42,314 nt of DNA from an uncultured Oscillospiraceae bacterium (GCA_947627285.1 CANQVL010000021.1:1-42314), one strand, 5' to 3'; shown: positions 1-8,948, counted from the first letter of the stretch. Made by a program: numbers and translations. Notes: generated by a model from the letters alone, not told the origin.

Positions 1-152
1 ATTTTTTGATCGCTAATTCAAGCTCTCAAAAGAATCTTTCGCTGTCTCTCGACAGCTTAAAAGCCCTTTTCGTTTTTGGTGCTTTTCGCTTACATTGTTT
101 AATTCGCAAGGTGCATTCCCCGCTTTCGCCCTTCCGGGCTCAGCGGAATTTT
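1..152 (-). other. Probable leader of an rRNA operon that starts beyond the left edge
   Basis: Read on the minus strand, this stretch follows two tandem strong promoters. It contains a nested hairpin (CCGCT/AGCGG enclosing GCCC-GGAA-GGGC), and then at 115..95 a close match to the Firmicutes boxA antitermination site of rRNA leaders (TGCACCTTG, two bases, AATTAAACAA). A GNRA-capped hairpin (GCTGTC-GAGA-GACAGC) follows at 56..41. There is no credible ORF. Tandem promoters, a boxA-like site and structured leader RNA together are typical of rrn operons, so 16S rRNA should begin shortly to the left. The rRNA itself is not in the window, so this is an inference. Confidence 0.55.
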
Positions 153-181
153 AGAATACCACACGCTCAAGCTCTTGTCAA
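153..181 (-). promoter_or_regulatory. Sigma-A promoter P2 of the putative rRNA operon
   Basis: The -35 TTGACA is at 181..176 and the -10 TATTCT at 158..153, separated by 17 bases, reading leftward. It lies about 103 bases downstream of a second promoter of the same orientation, the usual tandem P1/P2 spacing of Firmicutes rrn operons. Confidence 0.65.
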
Positions 182-255
182 GAGTTTTTTTAACTTTTTT
201 CAAGATTTTTTTGCGGGGCTTCTTTTTTGCCGCCGCCGTTCGCGACAGCTTGCCT

Positions 256-284
256 AATATACTACCTTCGTTCCGTTTTGTCAA
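256..284 (-). promoter_or_regulatory. Sigma-A promoter P1 of the putative rRNA operon
   Basis: A perfect -35 TTGACA (284..279) is separated by exactly 17 bases from the -10 TATATT (261..256), reading leftward. An A/T-rich run at about 285-320 sits where an UP element would be. The GC-rich stretch between P1 and P2 has no coding sequence. Confidence 0.7.
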
Positions 285-360
285 CACCTTTTTTCAAAAT
301 TTCTAAAAAAATTTTTTCTACCCCGCGCGTACATTATAATATGTATTGCAAAAGTCGCTC

Positions 361-389
361 TTGCGCATTGGTATACGATTTGTTATAAT
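361..389 (+). promoter_or_regulatory. Sigma-A promoter of the dCMP deaminase gene
   Basis: TTGCGC (361-366), a 17-base spacer and a perfect TATAAT (384-389) give a start site near 396 and a leader of about 32 bases. The same TTGCGC-17-TATAAT form occurs upstream of the TSCPD gene at 20230..20202. Confidence 0.65.
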
Positions 390-427
390 GTGTCCAAAAG
401 TAAAAATACATATCGGGAGGGCTTAAA

Positions 428-910
428 ATGGATCGGACTGATAAGGTAAATTACTACCTGGACATCGCGGAGACGGTGGCGGAGAGGTCGACCTGTATGC
501 GCAGGCATTACGGGGCGATAATCGTCCACGAGGACGAGATCATCTCCACCGGCTACAACGGGGCGCCCAGGGGGAGGAAAAACTGCGCGGACCTGGGGCA
601 CTGCCTCAGGGACACGCTTAAAATCCCCTCAGGGGAGAGGTACGAGCTTTGCAGGGCGGTACACGCGGAGCAGAACGCCATTATCTCCGCCTCCCGCAGG
701 GACTGCCTGGGCTCCACACTCTACCTTGCCGGACGCAACGGGAAGACGGGGGAGCTTTTGACCGACACCACCCCCTGCGCCATGTGCCGCAGGTTCATCA
801 TCAACGCCGGCATCCGCCGGGTGGTGTGCCGCGTGAGTGAGACGGAGTACACCGTTACCGACGTGCGGGACTGGATATTCAACGACGACTCCGTGGACAT
901 GAAGCTATAA
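428..910 (+). CDS. comEB: dCMP deaminase (ComEB family)
   Basis: This zinc-dependent cytidine/deoxycytidylate deaminase would convert dCMP to dUMP and so supply dTTP synthesis in the cytosol. The 160 residues contain the zinc and catalytic motif HAEQNAI (His79, Glu81) and the partner PCAMC (Cys117, Cys120), spaced as in the dCMP deaminase family. An SD sequence GGGAGG ends 7 bases before the ATG. The length is normal for the family. Its promoter diverges from the putative rRNA promoters on the other side. An XRE regulator follows almost without a gap, so the two are probably co-transcribed. The name comEB comes from the B. subtilis family member; no competence genes lie nearby. Confidence 0.93.
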   Translation: MDRTDKVNYYLDIAETVAERSTCMRRHYGAIIVHEDEIISTGYNGAPRGRKNCADLGHCLRDTLKIPSGERYELCRAVHAEQNAIISASRRDCLGSTLYLAGRNGKTGELLTDTTPCAMCRRFIINAGIRRVVCRVSETEYTVTDVRDWIFNDDSVDMKL

Positions 911-920
911 GGTGGCGGAC

Positions 921-1211
921 GTGAACAGGAAATTCCCCGACATACTCACCTCCCTCCGCTCGGAGAGGGGCATAAGCCAGCGGAAGGCGGCGGCGGACCT
1001 GGGCATCTCCCAGGCGCTGCTCTCCCACTACGAAAACGGGGTGAGGGAGCCGAGGCTTGACTTTGTGGTGCGGGTGTGCGACTACTACGGCGTCAGCGCG
1101 GACTACATGCTGGGCAGGTCCTACGACGGCTACCAGGAGTTCAAAAGGCTGGTGAGCCGGCTCTCGGAGCTCTCCGCGGAGGCAAACAGGCTGATTGAAG
1201 AGGTAAGATAA
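921..1211 (+). CDS. XRE-family helix-turn-helix regulator
   Basis: This small DNA-binding protein (96 residues from this start) has a typical XRE/Cro domain over its first 65 residues: GISQRKAAADLGISQALLSHYENG, in pieces QRKAAADLGIS (helix 2) and ALLSHYENG (recognition helix), then LDFVVRVCDYYGVSADYMLG. The C-terminal 30 residues form a charged helix that may dimerise. I chose the GTG at 921 because AAGGTGG (909-915) sits 5 bases before it. An in-frame GTG at 912 would add three residues but has no spaced SD. It lies one base-pair scale after comEB and ends in a strong palindromic terminator. Its target is unknown. Confidence 0.85.
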   Translation: MNRKFPDILTSLRSERGISQRKAAADLGISQALLSHYENGVREPRLDFVVRVCDYYGVSADYMLGRSYDGYQEFKRLVSRLSELSAEANRLIEEVR

Positions 1212-1250
1212 ATTTTTTTAAAAAGGGCTTTGCCCTTTTTAAAAAAATTT
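1210..1250 (+). terminator. Perfect 19-bp palindrome after the XRE gene (GGGC-TTT-GCCC core)
   Basis: Arms 1210-1228 and 1232-1250 are perfectly complementary around the loop TTT. The core AAAAAGGGC / GCCCTTTTT is extended by an A/T block, and the stem begins inside the TAA stop codon. It is symmetric, so it could act on both strands. It belongs to the same core family as the hairpins at 3094, 5928, 16087, 23930 and 40957. Confidence 0.85.
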
Positions 1251-1277
1251 GAGTTTTTATGCTGACACATCTATAAT
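1249..1277 (+). promoter_or_regulatory. Sigma-A promoter of lepA
   Basis: TTGAGT (1249-1254), a 17-base spacer and TATAAT (1272-1277) overlap the last bases of the preceding terminator. The start site would be near 1284, leaving a very short leader before the ATG at 1291. The overlap with the SD region makes this promoter less certain than its sequence suggests. Confidence 0.45.
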
Positions 1278-1290
1278 TTTAAGGTGAATT

Positions 1291-3093
<1,803 letters not shown>

Positions 3094-3096
<3 letters not shown>

Positions 3097-3382
3097 TCGT
3101 AAACTAAAAAGGGCTGCGCCCTTTTTAGTTTACGATTAAGGGGGACGTGCGGGAAAAATCCGTGAATTTTGCGAAATTCACGGATTTTTCCCTGCTGTCG
3201 CGCTGCGCGCGTGCTCGTCGTCGCGGAAGCCGCTTAACCTCGCGTCCTCGCGGGGCGAGGACGCTCAGGCGCAGGCTTCGCTCCTCCTCTCCCCACGCAA
3301 TCACGATTGCGTGGGGACCCCATGAGGCGGCACACTTGCGCGACAAAAGGTGATTTTTCCGACGTACATGCCGTCGGAAAAA
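3094..3382 (+). repeat. Composite four-hairpin gene-end element, copy 1 (long form, after lepA)
   Basis: Hairpin H1 (3094-3114 / 3118-3138) is a perfect 21-bp palindrome that starts exactly at the lepA TAA codon. The linker GGGGGACGTGCGGG follows. H2 (3154-3169 / 3174-3189) is a perfect 16-bp stem with a TGCG tetraloop. H3 pairs TGTCGCGC (3196-3203) with GCGCGACA (3338-3345) and here carries about 130 extra bases at its tip, including sub-hairpins around 3239-3262 and 3294-3319. H4 is a perfect 11-bp stem (3354-3364 / 3372-3382) with loop TACATGC. The tail to about 3440 (AATATTTA then GAGCTTTTTGGCAGCC) is shared in part with copies 2 and 5. No plausible gene lies here. Confidence 0.85.
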
Positions 3383-3458
3383 TATTTAATTTAGAGCTTT
3401 TTGGCAGCCCGAAGCGCCATCTTGGGGGCTTTTTAGGAAAAAACGGAGGACATTGTGT

Positions 3459-5729
3459 ATGAGAGATGTTATTTGTCTTAACAAGGGGTGGAGGTTCACT
3501 AAGCGGAACGCGGGGCTTCCTAATGATTTGCCGGAGGATTGGGAGAGGGTGGACCTGCCGCACACATGGAACGCAATCGACGGGCACGACGGCAACAGAG
3601 ACGGGTATTATCGCGGGAGCTGCTGGTACGCCGTGAGCTTTCCCACGCCGAAACAGCCCACGGGCGGCGGGCGCGTGTATGTGGAGGTCCTCGCCGCCGG
3701 TCAGCAGGCGACGGTGTTTTTGAACGGCGAGGAGGCGGCCTACCACGAGGGCGGCTATTCCGCCTTCCGCGCGGACGTGACGGAGCTGTGCGTGGAGGAG
3801 GGTGAGAACCTCCTTGTGATCAACTGCTCCAACGAGTACAGGGAGGGCGTGTACCCCCAGACGGCGGATTTCACCTTTTACGGCGGGCTCTACCGGGGAG
3901 TGAACCTGATCTGCGTGCCGGATACCCACTTTGACCTGGACTATTTCGGCGGACCCGGCATCACGGTGACGCCTGTGCCCACTCAGGACGGCGGGGCGGA
4001 GTTCACCGTCAGGCCGTTTGTGACGAATCCCGGGCCCGACTTTACTGTGCTCTATTCCGTGACCGACGCCGGCGGAAAAGAGGCGGCGGGCGGAGCGCGC
4101 CCGTCGGAGGACCCGGAGATCCGGCTTTACGTGCCGCGGGCGCGGCGGTGGAGCCCTGACGACCCGTATCTATATAAGGTGACCGCCACGCTCCAGAGAC
4201 GCAACGAGGCATACGACTGCCTGGAGGTAATGGCGGGGGTCCGCTCCTTCTCCTGCGACCCGCAGGCGGGCTTTATACTCAACGGCGTGCCCACGCCGCT
4301 CAGGGGCGTATCGAGGCACCAGGACAGGCTGTACAAGGGCAGTGCCCTGTCCGCGCAGGACTATTGGGAGGACGCCGGGATAATCAAGGAGCTGGGGGCG
4401 AACACCGTAAGGCTCGCGCACTACCAGCACGCCCAGCCCTTCTATGACGCCTGTGACAAATACGGGCTTGTGGTGTGGGCGGAGATTCCCTTCATATCCG
4501 TTTTCAACAAGTCCCCTGAGGCGCACCGGAACTGTATCCAACAGCTGACGGAGCTGATCGTTCAGAACTACAACCACCCGTCTATCTGCTTCTGGGGGCT
4601 CTCCAACGAGATACTCATAGGCGGCGCGTCGGAGAAGCTGGTGGAGAACCATGTGGAGCTCAACGCCCTGGCGAAAAGGTTGGACCCCACGCGCCTCACC
4701 ACCATCGCCCACGTCTCCGCCACGCCGCCGGACAGTCCGCTTCACCGCATAACCGACGTGATCGCCTATAACCATTACATGGGCTGGTACGGCGGGAAAA
4801 TGGAGGATAACGGGCCATGGCTCGACAAATTCCACGCGGAGCACCCGGACCTGTGCTTGGGGCTCTCCGAGTACGGGTGCGAGGGGATAATCACCTACCA
4901 CGGAGCGGACCCGCAGTGCAAGGACTACTCCGAGGAGTACCAGGCGATGTATCACGAGCACATGGCGAAGGTCCTGAATGACAGGCCGTGGATATGGGCG
5001 AGCCACGTTTGGAACATGTTCGACTTCGGCGTCGCCGCCAGGAACGAGGGAGGCGTCGCCGGGCGGAACAACAAGGGGCTCGTCACCATGGACCGGAGGA
5101 CCCGCAAGGACAGCTTCTATATCTACAAGGCATGGTGGAACCCGGAGCCCATGGTGCACATCGCGGGGCGCCGCTACTGCCAGAGGGCCGGGAAGACCAC
5201 GAAGATAAAGGTGTATTCAAACCAACCCGTCGTGACGCTCTGCCTCAACGGCGAGCCGGTGGGCGAGCAGACGGCGGAGAAGGTCTTCACCTTCACCGTG
5301 GCGCTAAAGCCCGGTCTCAACACGGTCACGGCGTCAGCGGGCGACGTTTGGGACTCCGTAACTCTGGAAAGGGTGGATGCGGAGCCTGAGATATACACCC
5401 TGCCCGACGCCAAGGAGAGGGCGAAATTCTCCGGGAACTGGTTCGAGCAGCAGGGCGATTTAGACCTGCCGAGGGAGCTTTCATACCCCGAGGGCAAATA
5501 CTCCGTCAAAGACACCTTTGAGGAGATGGCAAAGTCCCCCGAGGCGTTTGCCGTCATAGCAAAATATATGCAGCTCGCCACAAACTTCAAGCTGGAGCCG
5601 GGCCAGGGCATGTGGAGCATGATAAGCAACCAGTCCCCCGTGTCCCTGTCGGAGCAGATAAGCGGCATGATCCCGGATGGCTTCCTCCAAATAGTCAACG
5701 CGGAGCTTACGAAAATAGACAAGGTGTAA
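3459..5729 (+). CDS. Glycoside hydrolase family 2 enzyme (beta-galactosidase / beta-glucuronidase type)
   Basis: This 756-residue intracellular-looking enzyme has no signal peptide. The GH2 architecture is visible: an N-terminal jelly-roll sugar-binding domain (to about 160, ending GGLYRGVNL), an Ig-like domain, and a TIM barrel with RHQD and NTVRLAHYQH. The acid/base Glu is 384 in WGLSNE, and the nucleophile is Glu471 in GLSEYGCEG. After the barrel come another Ig-like domain (about 590-650) and a further region of about 100 residues of unknown role. The start is the ATG with SD ACGGAGGA 8 bases upstream; an in-frame TTG at 3453 is too close to that SD. No sugar transporter or regulator is adjacent, so the substrate cannot be told from context. 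Confidence 0.9.
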   Translation: MRDVICLNKGWRFTKRNAGLPNDLPEDWERVDLPHTWNAIDGHDGNRDGYYRGSCWYAVSFPTPKQPTGGGRVYVEVLAAGQQATVFLNGEEAAYHEGGYSAFRADVTELCVEEGENLLVINCSNEYREGVYPQTADFTFYGGLYRGVNLICVPDTHFDLDYFGGPGITVTPVPTQDGGAEFTVRPFVTNPGPDFTVLYSVTDAGGKEAAGGARPSEDPEIRLYVPRARRWSPDDPYLYKVTATLQRRNEAYDCLEVMAGVRSFSCDPQAGFILNGVPTPLRGVSRHQDRLYKGSALSAQDYWEDAGIIKELGANTVRLAHYQHAQPFYDACDKYGLVVWAEIPFISVFNKSPEAHRNCIQQLTELIVQNYNHPSICFWGLSNEILIGGASEKLVENHVELNALAKRLDPTRLTTIAHVSATPPDSPLHRITDVIAYNHYMGWYGGKMEDNGPWLDKFHAEHPDLCLGLSEYGCEGIITYHGADPQCKDYSEEYQAMYHEHMAKVLNDRPWIWASHVWNMFDFGVAARNEGGVAGRNNKGLVTMDRRTRKDSFYIYKAWWNPEPMVHIAGRRYCQRAGKTTKIKVYSNQPVVTLCLNGEPVGEQTAEKVFTFTVALKPGLNTVTASAGDVWDSVTLERVDAEPEIYTLPDAKERAKFSGNWFEQQGDLDLPRELSYPEGKYSVKDTFEEMAKSPEAFAVIAKYMQLATNFKLEPGQGMWSMISNQSPVSLSEQISGMIPDGFLQIVNAELTKIDKV

Positions 5730-5788
5730 GAATCGGCTTAGTTATTTGGCGATCCCCAGACAGGCTGTCAAAAGCCCCAAATCCAATA

Positions 5789-5954
5789 TTTTTCCGGCGG
5801 CATGTACGTCGGAAAAATTACCTTTTGTCGCGCAAGTGTGTCGCCTCCGGCGACGCGCGCCGCGCGACAAAAGGAAAAAAGCCGTGAATTCCGCAGAATT
5901 CACGGCTTTTTTCTGAACGTTCCCCACTCAAAAAAGGGCGCAGCCCTTTTTTGA
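5789..5954 (-). repeat. Composite four-hairpin gene-end element, copy 2 (minus orientation)
   Basis: It reads leftward from the stop codon of the 59-residue membrane protein. H1 is a 12-bp stem (5954..5943 / 5939..5928, loop TGC on the minus strand), followed by the linker GGGGAACGTTCAG. H2 is a perfect 17-bp stem (5912..5896 / 5891..5875) with loop TGCG. H3 is a 13-bp stem (5874..5862 / 5833..5821) with an inner TCGCC/GGCGA hairpin. H4 is at 5817..5807 / 5799..5789. On the plus strand, H2 with its T-run would also terminate transcription coming from the GH2 gene. Confidence 0.85.
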
Positions 5955-5956
5955 AA

Positions 5957-6136
5957 TTATTTCCCTTCGTTTCTCGCTCTTACAGCTAGGCTGGAGCAGA
6001 TCAGCGCGGCGGCTGCGGGGCCCATGACGGCGAAGGAGCTCATCTGGGCGCCGGAGCGGATATAGAAGAAGAGAGCCGCCAGCGTCGCCAGTATGAAAAG
6101 ACCGGTGAGGAGCCAGAAAACAGTGCTGAGCTTCAT
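5957..6136 (-). CDS. Small two-helix membrane protein (59 residues)
   Basis: The protein begins MKLSTVFWLLTG and ends AVRARNEGK. Two hydrophobic segments (about residues 6-25 and 34-53) are separated by a short polar loop (YIRSGAQMSS), with a basic C-terminal tail, so it should be an inner-membrane hairpin. An SD AAGGTGAGG (6150..6142) lies inside the end of glnS, 5 bases before the ATG, and the start is only 7 bases after the glnS stop. It is therefore probably translated from the glnS mRNA. I do not recognise the family. Consistent GC-rich codon use, a good SD and a following gene-end element support it as a real gene. Confidence 0.7.
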   Translation of the reverse strand: MKLSTVFWLLTGLFILATLAALFFYIRSGAQMSSFAVMGPAAAALICSSLAVRARNEGK

Positions 6137-6143
6137 ACGCCCC

Positions 6144-7811
6144 TCACCTTCTGAAGCTGTCCTTCAGCGCCACGGCGCGGTTGAATACCGGCCTTCCGGG
6201 GGCGGAGTCCTTATCCACGGTGAAGTAGCCCAGGCGCAGGAACTGGAAGTCCTCGTTCGGTCCGGCGTCCGCCAGGCTCTTTTCCGCCTTGCAGCCGGTG
6301 ACGGTCTCCAGACTGTCGGGGTTTACGTACTTCACAAAGTCGTCGCCGTAGGATTCGGGGTCCGGGTCGGTGAAAAGGTTGGAGTAGAGCCGCACCTCGG
6401 CGTCCACGCAGCTCCCGGCGTCCACCCAGTGGAGGGTGGCGCCCTTCACCTTCCGCCCGTCGGCGGGGTCGCCGCCCCGGGAGTCGGGGTCGTAGGCGCA
6501 GTGTATCGCGGTCAAATTGCCGTCTCCGTCCTTCTCACAGCCGGTGCAGGTTATGAGGTAGGCGCCCTTCAGCCGGCACTCAGGGCCGCCGGGATAGAGG
6601 CGCTTGTAGCCCTTGGCGGGCTCCTCCATAAAGTCCTCGGACTCGACCCAGATCTCCCTGGAGAAGGTGACCTTGCGGGTCCCGGCGTCCGGGTCCCCGG
6701 GGTTGTTCTCCACGTCCACGGTCTCAACGGCGCCCTCGGGGTAGTTGTCGATGATGAGCTTCACCGGGCGGAGGACCGCCATGCGGCGTGGGGCGTGGGC
6801 GTTCAAATCGTCCCTCAGGCAGGACTCCAGAAGGGCGTACTCCACGGTGGAGGTGTTCTTTGCCACGCCTATGCGGTCGGTGAACTCGCGAATGGAGGCG
6901 GGGGTGTAGCCGCGCCTGCGGAGCCCGCAGAGGGTGGGCATACGGGGGTCGTCCCAGCCGGAGACATACCCCTCCTCCACCAGCCTGCGCAGCTTGCGCT
7001 TGGACATGACCGTGTTGGTTATACCCAGCCGCGCGAACTCTATCTGCCGGGGCTTGGAGGGCAGGTCCACATGGTTTATCACCCAGTCGTAAAGAGGGCG
7101 GTGGTCCTCATACTCAAGCGAGCACAGGGAGTGGGTGATGCCCTCCAGGGCGTCCTGGATGGGGTGGGCGAAGTCGTACATGGGGAAGATGCACCACTTT
7201 GTCCCCTGGCGGTGGTGCTCTATATATTTGATGCGGTAGAGGACCGGGTCGCGCATGTTGAAGTTGCCGGAATTTAAGTCGATCTTTGCCCGCAGGGTGT
7301 ATTTCCCCTCGGGGAACTCACCCGCCCTCATGCGCTCAAATAGGTCCAGGCTCTCCTCGATGGGCCTGTCGCGCCAGGGGGAGCGGGCGGGGGTGGAGGT
7401 ATCGCCCCGGTAGTCCTTAAATTCCTCCGGGGTGAGCTCGCAGACATAGGCGAGGCCCTTTTTTATGAGCCCCACGGCGAGCTCGTAGGTCTTGTCGAAG
7501 TAGTCGGAGCCGTAGAAGAATCTGTCGTCCCAGTCAAAGCCCAGCCAGTGGATGTCCTCCTTGATGGCGTCCACGTACTCCGTGTCTTCCTTGGCGGGGT
7601 TCGTGTCGTCCATGCGCAGGTTGCATATGCCGCCAAAGCGCAGGGCGGTGCCGAAATCTATGCACAGCGCCTTGCAGTGTCCGATGTGCAGGTATCCGTT
7701 TGGCTCAGGCGGGAAGCGGGTGTGTACCTGCCGTCCCTCAAAGCGCCCGCCGGGGGCGATGTCCTCGGCGACAAAGGCCTCAATAAAGTTTTTAGGTTCC
7801 AGCTCAGGCAT
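6144..7811 (-). CDS. glnS: Glutaminyl-tRNA synthetase
   Basis: This class I synthetase charges tRNA-Gln directly. It is 555 residues from this start, matching the roughly 550 of bacterial GlnRS. The ATP-binding motif is PPEPNGYLHIGH (HIGH at 42-45) and the second signature is VMSKRKL. The anticodon-binding beta-barrels fill the C-terminal third. The reading frame is open to 7940, but the promoter at 7873..7846 lies inside that extension, so its first 40 residues cannot be translated. I chose the ATG at 7811, 9 bases after GAGAGG; an ATG at 7820 abuts the SD. Many Firmicutes lack GlnRS and use GatCAB, so its presence is a lineage marker. Confidence 0.95.
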   Translation of the reverse strand: MPELEPKNFIEAFVAEDIAPGGRFEGRQVHTRFPPEPNGYLHIGHCKALCIDFGTALRFGGICNLRMDDTNPAKEDTEYVDAIKEDIHWLGFDWDDRFFYGSDYFDKTYELAVGLIKKGLAYVCELTPEEFKDYRGDTSTPARSPWRDRPIEESLDLFERMRAGEFPEGKYTLRAKIDLNSGNFNMRDPVLYRIKYIEHHRQGTKWCIFPMYDFAHPIQDALEGITHSLCSLEYEDHRPLYDWVINHVDLPSKPRQIEFARLGITNTVMSKRKLRRLVEEGYVSGWDDPRMPTLCGLRRRGYTPASIREFTDRIGVAKNTSTVEYALLESCLRDDLNAHAPRRMAVLRPVKLIIDNYPEGAVETVDVENNPGDPDAGTRKVTFSREIWVESEDFMEEPAKGYKRLYPGGPECRLKGAYLITCTGCEKDGDGNLTAIHCAYDPDSRGGDPADGRKVKGATLHWVDAGSCVDAEVRLYSNLFTDPDPESYGDDFVKYVNPDSLETVTGCKAEKSLADAGPNEDFQFLRLGYFTVDKDSAPGRPVFNRAVALKDSFRR

Positions 7812-7845
7812 TTCGGTCATCCTCTCTGAAGTACAGATGAAAGTA

Positions 7846-7873
7846 ATTATACCAAAACCCCCGCCAAAGTCAA
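7846..7873 (-). promoter_or_regulatory. Sigma-A promoter of glnS
   Basis: TTGACT (7873..7868), a 16-base spacer and TATAAT (7851..7846) read leftward, giving a start near 7839. This fixes the translation start downstream of it. Confidence 0.7.
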
Positions 7874-7924
7874 GTGCCTGAAGCTCTGATATCACATCGA
7901 TCCGGCGCGTTTTAAAAGTTTTTG

Positions 7925-7954
7925 TTGACAAGTCCGCCATTTTTAAGGTACAAT
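7925..7954 (+). promoter_or_regulatory. Promoter P1 upstream of rpmH, overlapping a palindrome
   Basis: TTGACA (7925-7930), an 18-base spacer and TACAAT (7949-7954) read rightward. The -10 lies in a palindrome with 14-base arms (7947-7960 / 7964-7977, one mismatch), whose other arm contains ATTATA and so looks like a -10 on the opposite strand. The rpmH leader from here would be about 190 bases and would include the hairpins at 7988-8022 and 8034-8060. Confidence 0.5.
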
Positions 7955-8033
7955 ATCCGCTAAGCGGATATTATACCTGATTTGAGCCGTTTTTCTCCCC
8001 GGCTTCGCCGGGAACCGAAAAACATGGCGAATA

Positions 8034-8064
8034 TACCACAAAATCTCTGATTTTGTGGTATAAT
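8034..8064 (+). promoter_or_regulatory. Promoter P2 of rpmH with an overlapping 12-bp palindrome
   Basis: An extended -10, TGGTATAAT (8056-8064), reads rightward with a start near 8071. It forms one arm of a perfect 12-bp inverted repeat (8034-8045 / 8049-8060, loop TCT). The opposite arm reads TGGTATATT on the minus strand (8038..8030), so the site could fire in both directions. No good -35 is seen, as is usual for extended -10 promoters. Confidence 0.45.
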
Positions 8065-8153
8065 AAAACCCCTGTGGTTTTCCACTTGCTACTGCTTCGG
8101 GGCGCGCCCCGATGTCGAGTATAAAATACTATTATGTATGGAGGTGTAACCGA

Positions 8154-8288
8154 ATGAAAAGAACCTATCAGCCCAAGAAGCTTCACCGCTCCAAGGAGCA
8201 CGGCTTCCGCAAGAGAATGGCGACCGCCAACGGCCGCAAGGTTTTGGCCCGCCGCCGCGCCAAGGGCCGCGCGAGACTGACCCACTGA
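8154..8288 (+). CDS. rpmH: 50S ribosomal protein L34
   Basis: The 44 residues begin [20 protein letters not shown] (first 20) and continue with the strongly basic L34 sequence [19 protein letters not shown], ending RARLTH. This is the expected length and signature. SD GGAGGTG (8140-8146) is 7 bases before the ATG. It heads the rnpA-yidD-yidC-jag cluster. In most bacteria dnaA and the replication origin lie just upstream; here glnS takes that place. Confidence 0.98.
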   Translation: MKRTYQPKKLHRSKEHGFRKRMATANGRKVLARRRAKGRARLTH

Positions 8289-8380
8289 TGAAGGTCAGGC
8301 AGGCAGTTCATTCGTTATAACGGTTTTGAGGGCGAGATATGTCTCGTCCTTGAAGGCGTGTCCGGGATCTGGTGATTATC

Positions 8381-8716
8381 GTGCGGTTTTCCACATCTTT
8401 GAAAGAACATTTTGAGTTCCGCCGCCTCTACTCAAAGGGCAAAAGCGCGGTGGGACCGAATATCGTGCTGTACGCCCGTAAAAGGGACAGGCGGGAGAAC
8501 CGTATCGGCATCACGGTGAGCGCCAAGCTTGCCAAGGCTGTCCGCCGCAACAGGGTCCGCCGCCGCCTCAGGGAGGCGTACCGGCTCAACGAGGAGAAAT
8601 TTCTCCCCGGCGTGGACCTGGTGGCGGTGGTGCGCGGCAGAGGCGTTTCGGCGCCCTACCGTGTGCTGGAGCGCGAGCTTCTGGAGCTCGCCGGAAGGCT
8701 GGGGCTGCTGAGATGA
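8381..8716 (+). CDS. rnpA: Ribonuclease P protein component
   Basis: RnpA is the protein subunit that binds the RNase P RNA and helps it process 5' ends of tRNA precursors. The 111 residues contain the family signature [13 protein letters not shown] and the N-terminal [16 protein letters not shown] prefer the GTG at 8381, giving [13 protein letters not shown] as in relatives. A GTG at 8372 would add three residues; both have only a weak SD. The 92-base gap after rpmH holds a small hairpin (about 8329-8352). The stop overlaps the yidD start by four bases (ATGA), which indicates coupled translation. Confidence 0.95.
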   Translation: MRFSTSLKEHFEFRRLYSKGKSAVGPNIVLYARKRDRRENRIGITVSAKLAKAVRRNRVRRRLREAYRLNEEKFLPGVDLVAVVRGRGVSAPYRVLERELLELAGRLGLLR

Positions 8717-8925
8717 AAAAGGTACTTATCTTCCTTATAAACGTCTACCGCAAGGGTATCTCGTCCCAAAGGCCGCCCTGCTGCCGGTTTTACCCCACCT
8801 GCTCCGCCTACGCCCTGGAGGCGATAGAAAAATACGGCGCCCTCAAGGGCGGCTGGCTCGCCTTCAAACGAATACTGCGCTGCAACCCCTTCAACAAGTC
8901 CGACCCCTATGACCCGGTACCATAA
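8713..8925 (+). CDS. yidD: Membrane protein insertion efficiency factor YidD
   Basis: The 70 residues carry the YidD signature: an N-terminal amphipathic helix ([18 protein letters not shown]), then [16 protein letters not shown], and [15 protein letters not shown] near the end. Three of the four cysteines characteristic of the family are in CCRFYPTC, with one more in LRCNPF. It acts at the membrane beside YidC and has its usual place between rnpA and yidC. Translation is coupled to rnpA by the ATGA overlap. Confidence 0.96.
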   Translation: MKKVLIFLINVYRKGISSQRPPCCRFYPTCSAYALEAIEKYGALKGGWLAFKRILRCNPFNKSDPYDPVP

Positions 8926-8948
8926 ACCATCAGAATCGGAGTGAACAC

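Noticed and set aside
6-257. 83-codon open frame on the plus strand at the left edge
   Set aside because: It lies across the minus-strand tandem promoters and leader, has no SD, and encodes a low-complexity Phe/Leu/Arg-rich peptide.
3147-3353. 68-codon frame and its opposite-strand partner inside element copy 1
   Set aside because: The symmetry of the hairpins produces mirrored peptides such as EKSVNFAKFTDFS on both strands, which marks them as by-products of the palindrome.
7821-7940. 40-residue N-terminal extension of GlnRS
   Set aside because: The glnS promoter (7873..7846) and the rightward promoter at 7925 lie inside it, and the shorter start gives the normal family length.
7941-8153. 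Replication origin upstream of rpmH
   Set aside because: The position is classical for oriC, but no cluster of DnaA boxes and no dnaA are present; the palindromes are better explained as promoter or regulator sites.
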